Of a stretch of DNA of 64,000 nucleotides, positions 1-8,667 are shown piece after piece. Source of the DNA: Streptomyces sp. NBC_00510 (lineage in GTDB: Bacteria > Actinomycetota > Actinomycetes > Streptomycetales > Streptomycetaceae). Each line of letters opens with the position of its first letter. Positions within the stretch are counted from its first letter, which is position 1. The stretch lies in NCBI GenBank assembly GCA_036013505.1, contig CP107851.1:9906001-9970000 (forward strand), written 5' to 3'. Below the pieces are notes generated by a model, which saw only the letters and a program-made list of their open reading frames with translations, did not search any database and had not been told where the DNA came from. A program made the position numbers and the translations under genes.

Positions 1-473
1 GACTCCCACCGCCACTCAGTGACCGAGACCGAGGCACCGCAGGTGGAGCAGGTGGCGCTCCCTTCACCAGTTTCCTTCCAGGCGGCGATGCCGTCCTTGA
101 ACGGCTGCCAGACTTCCTCGTCCGCCTCGAACTCCTCGGGATAGTTGATGATCACGGTCTTGGCCTCGCACCGTGGGCAGACGGCGTACTCCGCATCGTC
201 AGCTCCCTGACCGCCGACGTGGTAGTCGCGCCCGACGATGACGGCCACCGGGCCCGGCAGCCAGTGCGGGTCCGATGAGTCGGCAACGGCTCGTGCCCAG
301 TTGGGACCTGGCACATAACCCTCGTCAACGGTCAGGCTGTACACCCCGTCGCTGGACAGCTCACGTGTGATCAGGCCCTCGGTGACCATCCAGGCGACCA
401 TCCGCTCCGCAAGCGGCCCGGCCTCCTCACCGGTCGCCTCGACATCGACGATACGCTCAAAGAAGTCACCCAT
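1..473 (-). CDS. Hypothetical protein with zinc-ribbon cysteines, 3' end off the window
   Basis: Reading leftwards from an ATG at 473, the frame stays open for 157 codons to the left edge, so the C-terminus is missing. The start reads MGDFFERIVDVEATGEEAGP. Four cysteines in two CxxC pairs (C99/C102 in CPRC, C142/C145 in CSTC) suggest one zinc ribbon. Third codon positions are almost all G or C, so coding is convincing. I recall similar uncharacterised proteins in Streptomyces but know no function; a cytosolic metal-binding protein is inferred. No neighbour points to a pathway. Confidence 0.75.
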   Translation of the reverse strand, partial: MGDFFERIVDVEATGEEAGPLAERMVAWMVTEGLITRELSSDGVYSLTVDEGYVPGPNWARAVADSSDPHWLPGPVAVIVGRDYHVGGQGADDAEYAVCPRCEAKTVIINYPEEFEADEEVWQPFKDGIAAWKETGEGSATCSTCGASVSVTEWRWE

Positions 474-825
474 CGTGTCCACTTCCTATCGATCAGTCTC
501 GGATACTGTGCCACCACTCTCCGACACCGGCCCGCCATCGGTGAGGGAATCAGGGGCGGGAGGTTCACGCACTGCGCCTGAGCCGACGACCGGCATTACG
601 TCACCTCACGAGCCGCATTTCGTCGGTAGCACAAGTCGGACGGCTGGACTCCCAGGCGCCGAGGCCCTTGCACGTTCCGGCCGGGCGTAGTGGCCAGGAG
701 TTGGCGGTTCTCGATGAGCTTTGCCGTGCAAGCGGTGGCTGCGCTGCCAGGGCACGGGCCACGACGGACGCCACGTGTGGATGGCCTCCAGGGCGTCGCT
801 GCATTCCGCCGCTCGGCCGTGCCGG
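474..825. other. Gap without a convincing gene
   Basis: Short ORFs occur on both strands, but none has good codon statistics together with a ribosome binding site. The left part must hold the promoter of the leftward gene ending off the window. No repeat or strong hairpin was seen. Confidence 0.4.
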
Positions 826-1178
826 TTACTCGCCGGTGCCTTCCTCCAGCTCGGTGATGTCCCGGTCCCCGAGCACTACGGTGATGGAGACGGTCGGGTG
901 CTCCTCGTACCGCCAGACGGCCGGGTCTCGTACGAGGGTGGTGACCTGATCGGCCGGACCTCTGTGCCTACGGTGGCGGTGTCCCAGGTCGTTCCTCGGC
1001 GGACGGTGATGAATCCCAGGCGCTGCCAGCGCACGATGAGCCGGGCGAACGCCGGGATGTACGCGGCCCAGAGCTTCTCGTCTTCGCTTCTCGTGCGGTC
1101 TGCCAGGATCGACCACAGGGTGGATCCTTCCCTGGCGTTCACGTAGAGGCAGTATTCGTCGTCAGTGCAGGCTTTCAT
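826..1178 (-). pseudogene. Hypothetical protein, frameshifted
   Basis: Two overlapping frames together make one protein. The first starts MKACTDDEYCLYVNAREG at 1178 and reads well to about 960 (TTWDTATV). The sensible continuation (ADQVTTLVRDPAVWRYEEHP to a C-terminal ELEEGTGE) lies in a second frame ending at 826. One indel near 955-962 explains this. The ATG overlaps the stop of the upstream gene (ATGA at 1175-1178), so the two were translationally coupled. Product and family are unknown. The indel may be a true mutation or a sequencing error. Confidence 0.6.
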
Positions 1179-1582
1179 CGCGTCCTCAACGGCATCGGCC
1201 CCGGAGTGGCGGGGTACGCCCCCGTTCTACAGGTATCCCGGTTCCCCATGGCGATGAACCGTGTCAGGGACAGTTCCAGCAGTTCTAGGAAGTGCTGCAG
1301 GTCCTGTGCCACCACGTCGAGTTCGGGTTCGTCCAGGGTCGCCGTCCGCGTACGGTAGACAGGCCCGTCGGGGTCGGTGATGTAGCTCAGGCCTCCGCCG
1401 TCCGACCCGATCACCAGCCCACAGGGTGCCCGGCCGTCACCGACGGGGATGGCCCCGTATCCGGCGAGCATCTGCCGGGCGGTGCCGGCTGAACGGATGA
1501 AGTAGGCGTTGCCGACGTCTTCCCACACGAGTTCGCCCGTGGTGGTCGGGGGATTCAGTGGCGGACGATCTGCTGTGACCAT
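1175..1582 (-). CDS. Hypothetical protein, possibly SUKH/SMI1-KNR4 fold
   Basis: A 135-residue protein with good codon bias. The middle has a short-strand, glycine-rich stretch (LVIGSDGGGLSYITDPDGPV) followed by VVAQDLQHFLELL. That order, a glycine-rich strand then an acidic-aromatic helix, resembles SMI1/KNR4 (SUKH) proteins, many of which are immunity partners of secreted or contact-delivered toxins. The assignment is by pattern only. It overlaps the next leftward gene by ATGA, implying a two-gene operon whose second member is frameshifted. No toxin gene is adjacent. Confidence 0.55.
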   Translation of the reverse strand: MVTADRPPLNPPTTTGELVWEDVGNAYFIRSAGTARQMLAGYGAIPVGDGRAPCGLVIGSDGGGLSYITDPDGPVYRTRTATLDEPELDVVAQDLQHFLELLELSLTRFIAMGNRDTCRTGAYPATPGPMPLRTR

Positions 1583-1772
1583 CCGCCGTGCAGGGCCGAC
1601 GAGGCGCTGGTGCTGAGGCTGATCTTGTTGCCGCGGAGGGGCCCGGTGGAAGCGGGGTCGGGGTCGTGGAGGTCGATGAAGACAGCAAGCGCCTGGTGCT
1701 GCGCCTCATCCAGCCGCCTCGCTCAGCTCGCCGTCAGGCCGTAGGCACCGCCAGCGCTCACCTGGCGGCTGA

Positions 1773-2508
1773 TCAGCCCTCGGGCTCAACTGCGTCCAGG
1801 AGCTCAGGTCCGTTGTTGCGCACGCTGTTGACCTTCAAAGACACCGGCCGGACCGAGAGGTGGCCATCAGCCGGGGCCGTCAGGAGGGCACGAAGTTCGT
1901 CGACGTCCTGGTGTTCTGGGTCGAGCCACGCGTCGTAGTCGGCAGCCGCGATGGTCAGCGGCCTACGGGGATGGACCCGTCCGGCGACATCGGTCGCCTC
2001 GGTAGTGATGATCGTGCAGGTCGCCAGCCAAGCGCCAGGGTCGTCATCGCCCGCGATCTCCTTGTTTCGCCACCATTCGTACAGGCCGGCGAAGTCCATG
2101 CCCTGCTTACTGCCCTCTGCGCTGATGAAGTAGGGCTGCTTGTGCGCTTTCCTGTCCTCGGTGGCGGGGCCGGCGACCCACTCGTAATAGCCGGCAGCAG
2201 GCAGCGGCGCTTGGTGAAGGCGCGGCGGTATGCGGACTTCTCGTGGACCGTCTCCATCCGGGCGTTGATCATCTTGGAGCCGATCGCCGGGTCCTTGTCC
2301 CAGGACGGGATCAGCCCCACCGCAGGGGCCGCAGCTCTCGCTCCAGCGCGCCTGTGTCCCGATCGACGCCCTCGATGACACTCCACACTTGGTTGGTCGG
2401 GGCAACGTTCCAGTTGGGCGCGATGAGGGCTTGCGGATTCCATTCGGTGACCCGGAACTGCTGCACCAGGTTCTCGGGGCGTCGGGTGGAGACATAGCGG
2501 CCACACAT
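1773..2508 (-). pseudogene. SRAP (YedK/HMCES-type) protein with two frameshifts
   Basis: SRAP proteins shield abasic sites in single-stranded DNA through a covalent bond to Cys2. The N-terminus MCGRYVSTRRPENLVQQF starting at 2508 carries that Cys2, and PNWNVAPTN follows with the conserved Asn. The reading then moves to a second frame near 2320 (GLIPSWDKDPAIGSKMINAR) and a third near 2195 (AAGYYEWVAGPATEDRK, with the catalytic Glu). That frame continues through VHPRRPL (conserved His) to LLDAVEPEG. Every catalytic element is present but split by two indels, so the gene is dead unless these are assembly errors. The length matches the family. Confidence 0.85.
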
Positions 2509-2884
2509 GCCCACCAGCCTGCCACGCCGCCCCTCTGGCGGCCGTGGCGGTCCCGCCATGGCAGGCGGGTCAGGGTTCGGCGGGGCCGCGTCTGCGAGTC
2601 CGGCCCGGCCAGCCCCGTGCTACAAAAGACCGGGCGGGCAGCTGGGCGGGCTTACGGACTGCGCTCCGCGTGGGCGGGGGCCAGGAGGTTCCAGCCGACG
2701 CCGGAGCACTCAGTGGTATCAAAATCGTACGCACGGTCGACTGCGAGGTGGGGGAGCGGCAACCAAGCCCCCGCCCGCCGGTGTCCTGTGCCAGCGAACC
2801 TTGACCGCTTGCCATCGAAGATTGAGTAGTGGGGACCAGAAGCTCTCCCGCGAGCTGAGATGTAATCGGGCGTGACGGCTCGGT
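2509..2884. other. Gap without a convincing gene
   Basis: Overlapping ORFs here have poor codon bias and no ribosome binding sites. The right part should hold the promoter of the broken SRAP gene. No repeat or hairpin worth naming was seen. Confidence 0.4.
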
Positions 2885-3178
2885 CTACCTGACCGGGCCC
2901 TCATCTTCTCCTGGCTGTTCGTCAGGCATGTCCAGGATGGCCTCTCGGGTGTACCGAGGACTCTCTGGGGGTGGGGCCACCCTAGGGGCCATGAGTTCGG
3001 CGAGGAGCCTGCTCGGGTCATCCGTGGAGAGCGCCAGGCCCAGGATCTGCAGGATGCGCAAAGCACAGTCCCGGATGGACTGAGCGTGTTTCTCGGGCGC
3101 CGCCGTGCTCCTAATCTCGTCACACACTCGGCTGAACTGCTCAGCGCTGATCGTTGGCCGACTTACCGGTTGCGCCAT
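2885..3178 (-). CDS. Small hypothetical protein
   Basis: A 97-residue, mostly helical, acidic protein beginning MAQPVSRPTISAEQFSRVC and ending GEDEGPVR. The ATG at 3178 follows a GGAG-type ribosome binding site (read leftwards from about 3190). Codon usage is moderately good. There is no recognisable motif, signal peptide or membrane segment. It stands alone between two degenerate loci. Function unknown. Confidence 0.5.
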   Translation of the reverse strand: MAQPVSRPTISAEQFSRVCDEIRSTAAPEKHAQSIRDCALRILQILGLALSTDDPSRLLAELMAPRVAPPPESPRYTREAILDMPDEQPGEDEGPVR

Positions 3179-3311
3179 GGTGCGCTCCTCCTGGAAGGGC
3201 GGGCCGTTCCACCCGCTCTTCTAGAAAGCGCTGAGCACACCCCAACGGCAACCGGAGAGAACCAGCGCCCAGGCGCTCGACCAGAGCCGCTCAGACTTCG
3301 TCGGCACCCGC

Positions 3312-3703
3312 TCAAGGTGCGCTGTCACGGGACAGGAGCGGCTTGCGCTCGGAATCCAAGCCCAGGAAGACCAAAAAGTATGGCGAGTCCTCTGCGGTTA
3401 CTGGGGAAAGGAACCCGAGTAATGAGGCGGTCCTCCTAAAATAGATTGCGCAGGACTCAATCGACGTGGCCTCACGGTAGGTCTCTATGGATGCGTCGTC
3501 GTCGGTCTTCCGCCAGGCGATGATGTAGCGGCCGTAGGGGCAGGTGGCCGGCTCGGTCTGGAGGCGCTGGAAGAGACCCTGGCAGGTGTGGGCGCGCGCG
3601 GTACGGGTGAGGAGGCGCCGTCCGCATCCGTCCGGTTGGGCGCGTCGTGCGAGGCGACGTATGCCGCACCGCGATACGGCCGCACCGGCTGCCGGGCGAT
3701 GTG
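3312..3703 (-). pseudogene. Start-less open frame, probable 3' gene remnant
   Basis: The leftward frame is open for about 130 codons from just after a stop near 3703 to a TGA at 3312-3314, but has no ATG, GTG or TTG. Its central part (TCQGLFQRLQTEPATCPYGR, then YIIAWRKTDDDASIETYREA) has almost pure G/C third positions, a strong coding signal. The distal part (IESCAIYFRRTASLLGF) has weak bias. This suggests a gene whose 5' end was removed when the neighbouring Mrr-TerD gene came to overlap it. Not recognised. Confidence 0.35.
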
Positions 3704-4668
3704 GGCGGGACGGGCGTGGTCAGTCACGGAGGGCAGGAGGAGCCGGATCTGTTCGAGATGGATCCGATCGCCTTCGAGGCGCTGGTGGCTGACCTGTTTC
3801 GGGCCATGGGCATGGATGCGGTGACGACTCAGCGCTCAGGTGACGGTGGCGTGGATGTGGAGGCCGAGGATCCGGCCCCGATCCGCGGCGGGAAGATTGT
3901 CGTCCAGGTCAAGCGGTACCGGAACATGGTGCCGCCCAGCGCGGTACGTGACCTGTATGGCACCGTGCAGAACGCCGGCGCCAACAAGGGCGTGCTCGTC
4001 ACCACCTCGGGGTTCGGCCCCGGGTCGCACACGTTCGCAGGCGGAAAGCCGCTGGAACTGATCGCGGGCACCGAACTGGTGGACCTCCTGCACCGTCACG
4101 GACTGCGGGGCAGGCTCGGCGACATCCAGGCCGGTGTCCCGCAGCAGCGGCCTGCCCTCGATGAGGCTGACGCCGGCCCCGCGCAGGACCACAACGTGCT
4201 GGGCATGTCGTGGTCGGGCAGCGTCGCCCTGGACGTGTGCGCCCTGGTGTGCGAGGGATCGCTCGTGCTGAGCGACGACCACTTCGTGTTCTTCAACAAC
4301 CCCCGGACCCCGGAGGGAAGCGTGCGGTCGGTGACCGCCACTGCCCCGGACAAGGCCGCCCTCCGCGTGGCCTTCGAGGCGCTGCCGGAGCGGGCGGACC
4401 GGCTTGTCCTGGCTGCGGCCGTCGACCCCGTCATCAACCCCGAGGCAGACCTTTCCGGATTCACCGACGCTTCATCCGGATCCTGGGCCCCTTGGGTGAG
4501 GAACTCGGCCGCCTGGAGGTCTCCGACGGCCGCTGCGGAGAAACAGCCCTGGTCCTCGGGTCCTTCCGCCGCCGCGCCAGTGGCGACTGGGACTTCGTCA
4601 TCGGAGGCAAGGGATACCCCGGCGGCCTGGAAGCCCTGGTGCAGGAGCACGGCATCGAGGTCTCCTAA
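3647..4668 (+). pseudogene. Mrr-type restriction endonuclease fused to TerD domain, frameshifted
   Basis: The first half is an Mrr-cat nuclease domain: MDPIAFEALVADLFRAMGMD, then the acidic GDGGVDVEA motif and the QVKRYR motif, with a LVTTSGFGPGS core. It runs into a TerD/CABP domain (NVLGMSWSGSVALDVCALVC, DDHFVFFNNPRTPEGSV). Near 4470 one indel shifts the frame, and the TerD C-terminus (RILGPLGEELGRLEVSDG to EALVQEHGIEVS) ends in another frame at 4668. The plausible native start is upstream or at ATG 3758, and homologues as I recall them have a longer N-terminus, so it is probably also 5'-truncated. Mrr-TerD proteins belong to predicted Ter-linked stress or defence systems. Confidence 0.8.
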
Positions 4669-5581
4669 CATCCGGCACCGCCTGCGGCCGGCGGGGCACC
4701 GGTTCGGCAGGACGCACGCCCGCACCCCACGTGGAGGTGTCCGTCGCGCCACGCGTGCGGCCCTCTGCGACACAGAGCGCTGGTGCCCGCGCCTGCCGTA
4801 GGCCCCCTCGCCGGGACGGGCACGTTGCACCCGGTTGCCGGGGAGTTCTTCTCGTGGGGTGGTTGGCGTTGTGACGGAAGGGGGCCCGCCGCGCGCTCCG
4901 GGTGATGATCCGGGCAGGCTTGCCGGTGCGCGCGGCGGGGTGGTGCTCGACCCGGTCCTTCTTCATCGGCGGGTCGTTCACCCCCGGTCGGGGGGCCCGG
5001 GGGCGGCCTCCCCGCGGTAAGGGGGAGGAGTCGGGCGTCATGCCGCTTCGAGCCTGGTGTCGAGGGCGTTGACGGCGACCGGGGGACTGTTGTGTTGTGC
5101 GGTGGTGACTTGTGCCCACAGCAGGGGGAGGGCGGCGCTGTTGCCGAGGATCCAGACCAGGCCGAGGACGCCGAGCCGGTGTGGCGCAGGCCGGGTGGTC
5201 GCCCGCTCGGTGAGGGTCGGGTGGCCTGGCGGGTGGTCGGCCGTGCGGTCTGGTGGCTGGCCTGGTGGGGGACGGTGGGTAAGGCGGCCGCTGGCGGCAT
5301 GGGGTGTCCTTCGGGGATTGGGGGAGCGTGGGGGTGTAGGGGCGCTGGAGAGCGGCTGCGGTGGCGCGTTGCGTGATCAGACCGGCCACCATGCAGGTGC
5401 GGCACTTGGCCAGGGCCGCAGGGGGTCCGGGTGGGTAGACGGTCACGATGGGCGTCACTGGCAGCTGTGTGGCTCCGCACAGCAGACACGCCCCGGTGGT
5501 CCATGGGCGGCCGTTCAGTAACTCCTGCTCGGTGCTGGTCAGTTCGGGCAGGGCCGGGCTTGTATCTGGGGCGGGGTTCAT
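4598..5581 (-). CDS. Small zinc-knuckle protein with an over-long open frame
   Basis: The start MNPAPDTSPALPELTSTEQE at 5581 overlaps the upstream primase-like gene by ATGA, implying coupled translation. Two CxxC pairs (CLLC, CRTC) within the first 70 residues look like a zinc knuckle. After about residue 85 (5327) the frame becomes a proline/arginine-rich run to 4598 that overlaps the TerD end, so the true C-terminus is uncertain. A lost stop or frameshift near 5250-5300 is likely. An internal ATG at 5041 overlaps the stop of the small membrane-protein frame and might start a separate short gene. Confidence 0.4.
   Translation of the reverse strand: MNPAPDTSPALPELTSTEQELLNGRPWTTGACLLCGATQLPVTPIVTVYPPGPPAALAKCRTCMVAGLITQRATAAALQRPYTPTLPQSPKDTPCRQRPPYPPSPTRPATRPHGRPPARPPDPHRAGDHPACATPARRPRPGLDPRQQRRPPPAVGTSHHRTTQQSPGRRQRPRHQARSGMTPDSSPLPRGGRPRAPRPGVNDPPMKKDRVEHHPAARTGKPARIITRSARRAPFRHNANHPTRRTPRQPGATCPSRRGGLRQARAPALCVAEGRTRGATDTSTWGAGVRPAEPVPRRPQAVPDVRRPRCRAPAPGLPGRRGIPCLR
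5038..5300 (-). pseudogene. Small membrane protein, frameshifted
   Basis: An ATG at 5300 preceded by GAAGGA begins MPPAAALPTVPH, but the well-biased coding frame downstream is a different one. That frame contains a single hydrophobic helix (HRLGVLGLVWILGNSAALPL), then LWAQVTTAQHN, and ends NALDTRLEAA at 5038. The distance from start to stop is not a multiple of three, so one indel must lie between. It resembles the small single-span proteins common in Streptomyces plasmid transfer (Spd) regions; that comparison is by layout only. Confidence 0.4.
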
Positions 5582-6312
5582 GAGGGCAGCAGTGGCATGG
5601 GTGGTGTGCCGGGGAGTGCGGGCGTGCCGGCCAGGCGCATCACCGGGTGCGGCGGGTCCGGGCGGAACCGGCCAAGGGCGTGGTGCAGGCAGTCGGTATC
5701 GACCAGGTGGCCAAGACGTTGGGGCTTGCGCCAGTGCGGCCCTGGAGCGGTGCGGGCTCCGGCCGGCGGCATGAGGATGATGAAAGGGCCGCCGAAACAC
5801 AAGGCGTGTGGGTGCTCCCATGCGTGGACGGTGCCGGGCGGCACGAGCCACATCAGGGCGTCACGTTCGACGTTGGCGATGACCGGCCCGCACCCGCCGG
5901 TCTGGTAGTGGTCCATCCAGCGCAGCATCCGGTCACCGGGGGTGCCGTAGGTGGTGAGCACGACGTCGAAGTCCGCGCCGCACAAGGCCTGGACGCAGCC
6001 GGTGTAGGCATTGCCCACCAGCCGGCGGATTGCAGCCGCAAGGTCGCCCATGTCCGCCACAGGGGCACCGGCTGCGAGGAGTGGGGGCCGGTCCGCGCTG
6101 TGAGCGTCTCCTTCCCCGCCGGCCCACCGCTGCGGGTGCGGCCTCTCGGGGTTGCGGGTGTGGGTCGCGCCCTGTGCGAGGCGGCCGATGGGGGGCTCCG
6201 CCTGGCGTGACACGAGACGGTCGTCGACGAAAGCGCTTGGCCTTCCTGCGGCATTCATGTCGGTTGCCCCCGGCATTGGTGTCTGGTTCAGGTGCTTCCA
6301 GAATGCGGACAC
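5578..6312 (-). CDS. Primase/polymerase-like protein of plasmid type
   Basis: A 244-residue protein. The conserved part (from about residue 85) reads IRRLVGNAYTGCVQALCGAD, GGCGPVIANVERDALMWLVP, then HALCFGGPFIILMPPAG and GPHWRKPQRLGHLVDTDCL. The order 'cysteine-rich GPV.., LVPPGT.., G..I..PP, GPHW' resembles the N-terminal bifunctional primase/polymerase-like proteins of Streptomyces. Catalytic residues could not be assigned with certainty. The GTG at 6312 is the longest start; ATGs at 6258 and 6052 are possible. It is followed by the zinc-knuckle gene through ATGA overlap. Confidence 0.55.
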   Translation of the reverse strand: MSAFWKHLNQTPMPGATDMNAAGRPSAFVDDRLVSRQAEPPIGRLAQGATHTRNPERPHPQRWAGGEGDAHSADRPPLLAAGAPVADMGDLAAAIRRLVGNAYTGCVQALCGADFDVVLTTYGTPGDRMLRWMDHYQTGGCGPVIANVERDALMWLVPPGTVHAWEHPHALCFGGPFIILMPPAGARTAPGPHWRKPQRLGHLVDTDCLHHALGRFRPDPPHPVMRLAGTPALPGTPPMPLLPS

Positions 6313-6324
6313 CGGTGGTGGCTA

Positions 6325-6346
6325 AGTGTCACCGTCGCGTGACACT
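6325..6346. promoter_or_regulatory. Perfect 8-bp inverted repeat
   Basis: AGTGTCAC and GTGACACT are separated by six bases. The palindrome lies in the 70-bp gap between the stop of the XRE regulator (6383) and the start of the primase-like gene (6312). It could be an operator for the latter or a short attenuating hairpin. Confidence 0.4.
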
Positions 6347-6382
6347 CGGCTGTGCAGGTTGTTCCACCGAATGGAGCCGGGC

Positions 6383-7564
6383 TTACAGGCCGATCCATGC
6401 GGCAAGGTTGTCCAGCGTGTCGGGGGTGGTGCGCCGCATGTAGACCAGGCCTTTGATCGTCTCGCGGGCGCCGGGGTGGTAGCGGGTCTGCTGCGGGGCA
6501 AGACGGCGTGCGGTGGTGATCGATTCCAGGGCGGCGTCGGTGCGGCCGGTCTCCATCTGGCAGCGGCCCCGGTCGATGTGGAAGTGGGCCTGCCTGGAGG
6601 GCGCCCAGCTGTGGGGGAGTTCGATGCCTGCCGCCAGAGCGAGGGCCGTGTCGTAGTGGTGGAGTTCGACCTGGGCGGACACTGCATGGCAGGCGACGTT
6701 CGTCGGGCCGAACGACAGCCAGTGGGTGGTGCTCTCACCGGTGCGGTTCGCGCAGGCCTTCGCCTGGTCCAGATGGTCCTCGACGAGGGCGGCGTCTCGG
6801 GCGCGGGCGGCAATCACGCTGGCCCCCAAGTGCAGCTGACCGGTGACGGCTACAGCGTCGGGAGTTGGTTCGGCGTCGGCGGCCAGGCCGTGCCCGGAGG
6901 CGATGAGGCGTAGCCCGATGCGGTGCTCGCCTTCGCGGTGGTAGACCAGTGCGCGCATGTACTGGCGGACCGCCGCCAGCAGGGGATCACAGGCACGGTC
7001 GGCGGCCCAGGCCATGCGGTCCAGGGCGATCGTCGACAGGTCGAAGTAGCCGAGCTTGACGGTGATGTCGTGGGCGGTGCGATAGGTCGATCCGAGCGCG
7101 CGCCACAGCGTGGTCGACGGCATGCGGTACGCCGCGGTGGTGAGCTCGGCGATGACGGCCGGCAACAGCGTCGCCGCAGCGTTGAGGCGCGCGGCGCGGA
7201 CCAGGCGGCACAGGTCGTCAGCAGCGGCGACCAGCTGACCGGCAGGCCGCACGGGCAGGTCAGGGTCCGCCCCCAGGTCGTACAGATCCAAGGCCTCGCG
7301 GATCGGCCGGATGAGCCCCTCGAGCCGGTCCTGCTGCAATTCCGTCACGTAGGGCTGCCCGGTCAGGGCAGTGACATCGAGACGGAGCGCACGGGCGACC
7401 GCCGCGACGAGGTCAGGGCTTGCGGGCTTGTGACCGGACTCGACCTGGTGAACGAGGCTGTAGGAGTAACCGATGGTCTGGGCGAGACCTCGCTGGGTTA
7501 GACCGGCGAGCTTTCGGGCGGCGGCAATGCGCGTACCGGTGTGCTCGTGGTCACCTCTGGGCAT
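6383..7564 (-). CDS. XRE-family HTH regulator with TPR-like C-terminus
   Basis: A 393-residue protein starting MPRGDHEHTGTRIAAARKLA at an ATG at 7564. An XRE helix-turn-helix fills residues 8-60 (LTQRGLAQTIGYSYSLVHQVE). The rest is a helical, TPR-like repeat region ending LDNLAAWIGL. This architecture is very common in Streptomyces, usually encoded next to a flavoprotein. Here the flavoprotein gene starts divergently 133 bp away, so a shared promoter (7565-7696) and regulation of that neighbour are likely. Any ligand or peptide signal is unknown. The longer upstream open frame has poor codon bias and was not used. Confidence 0.85.
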   Translation of the reverse strand: MPRGDHEHTGTRIAAARKLAGLTQRGLAQTIGYSYSLVHQVESGHKPASPDLVAAVARALRLDVTALTGQPYVTELQQDRLEGLIRPIREALDLYDLGADPDLPVRPAGQLVAAADDLCRLVRAARLNAAATLLPAVIAELTTAAYRMPSTTLWRALGSTYRTAHDITVKLGYFDLSTIALDRMAWAADRACDPLLAAVRQYMRALVYHREGEHRIGLRLIASGHGLAADAEPTPDAVAVTGQLHLGASVIAARARDAALVEDHLDQAKACANRTGESTTHWLSFGPTNVACHAVSAQVELHHYDTALALAAGIELPHSWAPSRQAHFHIDRGRCQMETGRTDAALESITTARRLAPQQTRYHPGARETIKGLVYMRRTTPDTLDNLAAWIGL

Positions 7565-7696
7565 CTTTGACCTCCGTACCCTGCAGCCATCTGGAACAGT
7601 ACCCGCCGCATCCGCCATGGCATCGGCGATCGCCCCGACACCCGCTGCGGGCAGGATCGGTTGCGCGTAATGGATCACCAGGGGTTGGGTGGGGGT

Positions 7697-8236
7697 ATGA
7701 CGCGCACCATGTACCTGTTCGCCAGCGCTGCGCCGCCGGTTTTCGACATCGCCGGGGTGATCGATGACGCGCAGCGGCGTGGCTGGGACGTGTGCCTGGG
7801 GCTCACGCCGACCGCGGCGGACTGGCTGGAGGACAGTCTGGAAGGGCTGGCGGCGCTGACCGGGCATCCCGTGCGGTCGCGGTACAAGCGGCCCGGCGAG
7901 CCGGATGTCTGGCCGTCGGCCGACGTCATTATCTTCGCGCCGGCCACGTTCAACTCGGTGAACTCCTGGGCACTGGGGCTCACGCATCACTTCGTGGTGG
8001 GGGTGGCCGCCGAAGGCATCGGCAAGGGCATCCCGATCGTGGCGATGCCCTGTGTGAACGCGGCCTATGTGCAGCACCACCAGTTCGAGGAAAGCGTCGC
8101 GAAGCTGCGGGCGATGGGCGTGACCGTGCTCTACGGCGACGGCGGCTTCGTCCCGAACCAGCCCGGAACCGGAAAGCCCGCCGACTATCCCTGGCACCGG
8201 GCGCTGGATGCCGCAGCGGCCCTGGCCGGGGCGTGA
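7697..8236 (+). CDS. Flavoprotein (PPC-decarboxylase-like fold)
   Basis: A 179-residue protein, MTRTMYLFASAAPPVFDIAG, with GWDVCLGLTPTAADWL and PSADVIIFAPATFNSVN. The nucleotide-binding APATFNS stretch and AMPCVN resemble the flavin-dependent cysteine-decarboxylase/flavoprotein fold (Dfp/EpiD family). The ATG at 7697 follows a G-rich stretch; the longer start at 7661 lacks a ribosome binding site. It is divergent from the XRE-TPR regulator. Such pairs recur in Streptomyces, but the reaction is not established. No partner synthase gene is adjacent. Confidence 0.8.
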   Translation: MTRTMYLFASAAPPVFDIAGVIDDAQRRGWDVCLGLTPTAADWLEDSLEGLAALTGHPVRSRYKRPGEPDVWPSADVIIFAPATFNSVNSWALGLTHHFVVGVAAEGIGKGIPIVAMPCVNAAYVQHHQFEESVAKLRAMGVTVLYGDGGFVPNQPGTGKPADYPWHRALDAAAALAGA

Positions 8237-8345
8237 CCAGCCCGGCCGGTGTGGCACTGCTCGTTCCGGCCGCGCCGGCAGTCGCAGGGCCAGGTGATCG
8301 CGCGGGCGCAACGATGAGGTCGGTTTCGAGGGTGGCTGGGTGCCG

Positions 8346-8504
8346 TTGCGCATGGGGGTGGGTGGCGGGTCGGGTTGGGGTTGCGCATTGGGGTGTAGGG
8401 GTGGGTCCTGGGATGCGCAATGGGCGGGGGAGCCGGGGTCGTCGGGGTTGCGCATGGCGTCCTTCTTGGCGGTGTTGCGCAAGGGGTTGGGTGCGTTTTG
8501 CGCA
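8346..8504. repeat. Six TTGCGCAT-type repeats (iteron-like)
   Basis: Copies of TTGCGCAT lie at 8346, 8381 and 8448. An inverted copy (ATGCGCAA) is at 8413, a palindromic TTGCGCAA at 8475, and TTGCGCA at 8498. Spacing is 35, 32, 35, 27 and 23 bp. The array fills the gap between two convergent genes, where promoters are not expected, and sits just past the stop of a Rep-like gene. This suits a replication-origin iteron array, but no AT-rich unwinding element is visible beside it. Confidence 0.5.
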
Positions 8505-8667
8505 GGGGCGGGGTCGTTGGCGGTGTAGCGGTTCTGCTTGAGCTCGGGCCGAGGCGCCGCGTCGGCAAGCGGGAGTGCCTGGACGGCGGTTGTTGGTCTG
8601 TGGTGAGGGGTGGGGTTCGGCGCTGGCGGGGGTTTGCCGGTGGCGGGGGTGCGTGGGTGTTGGTGGG

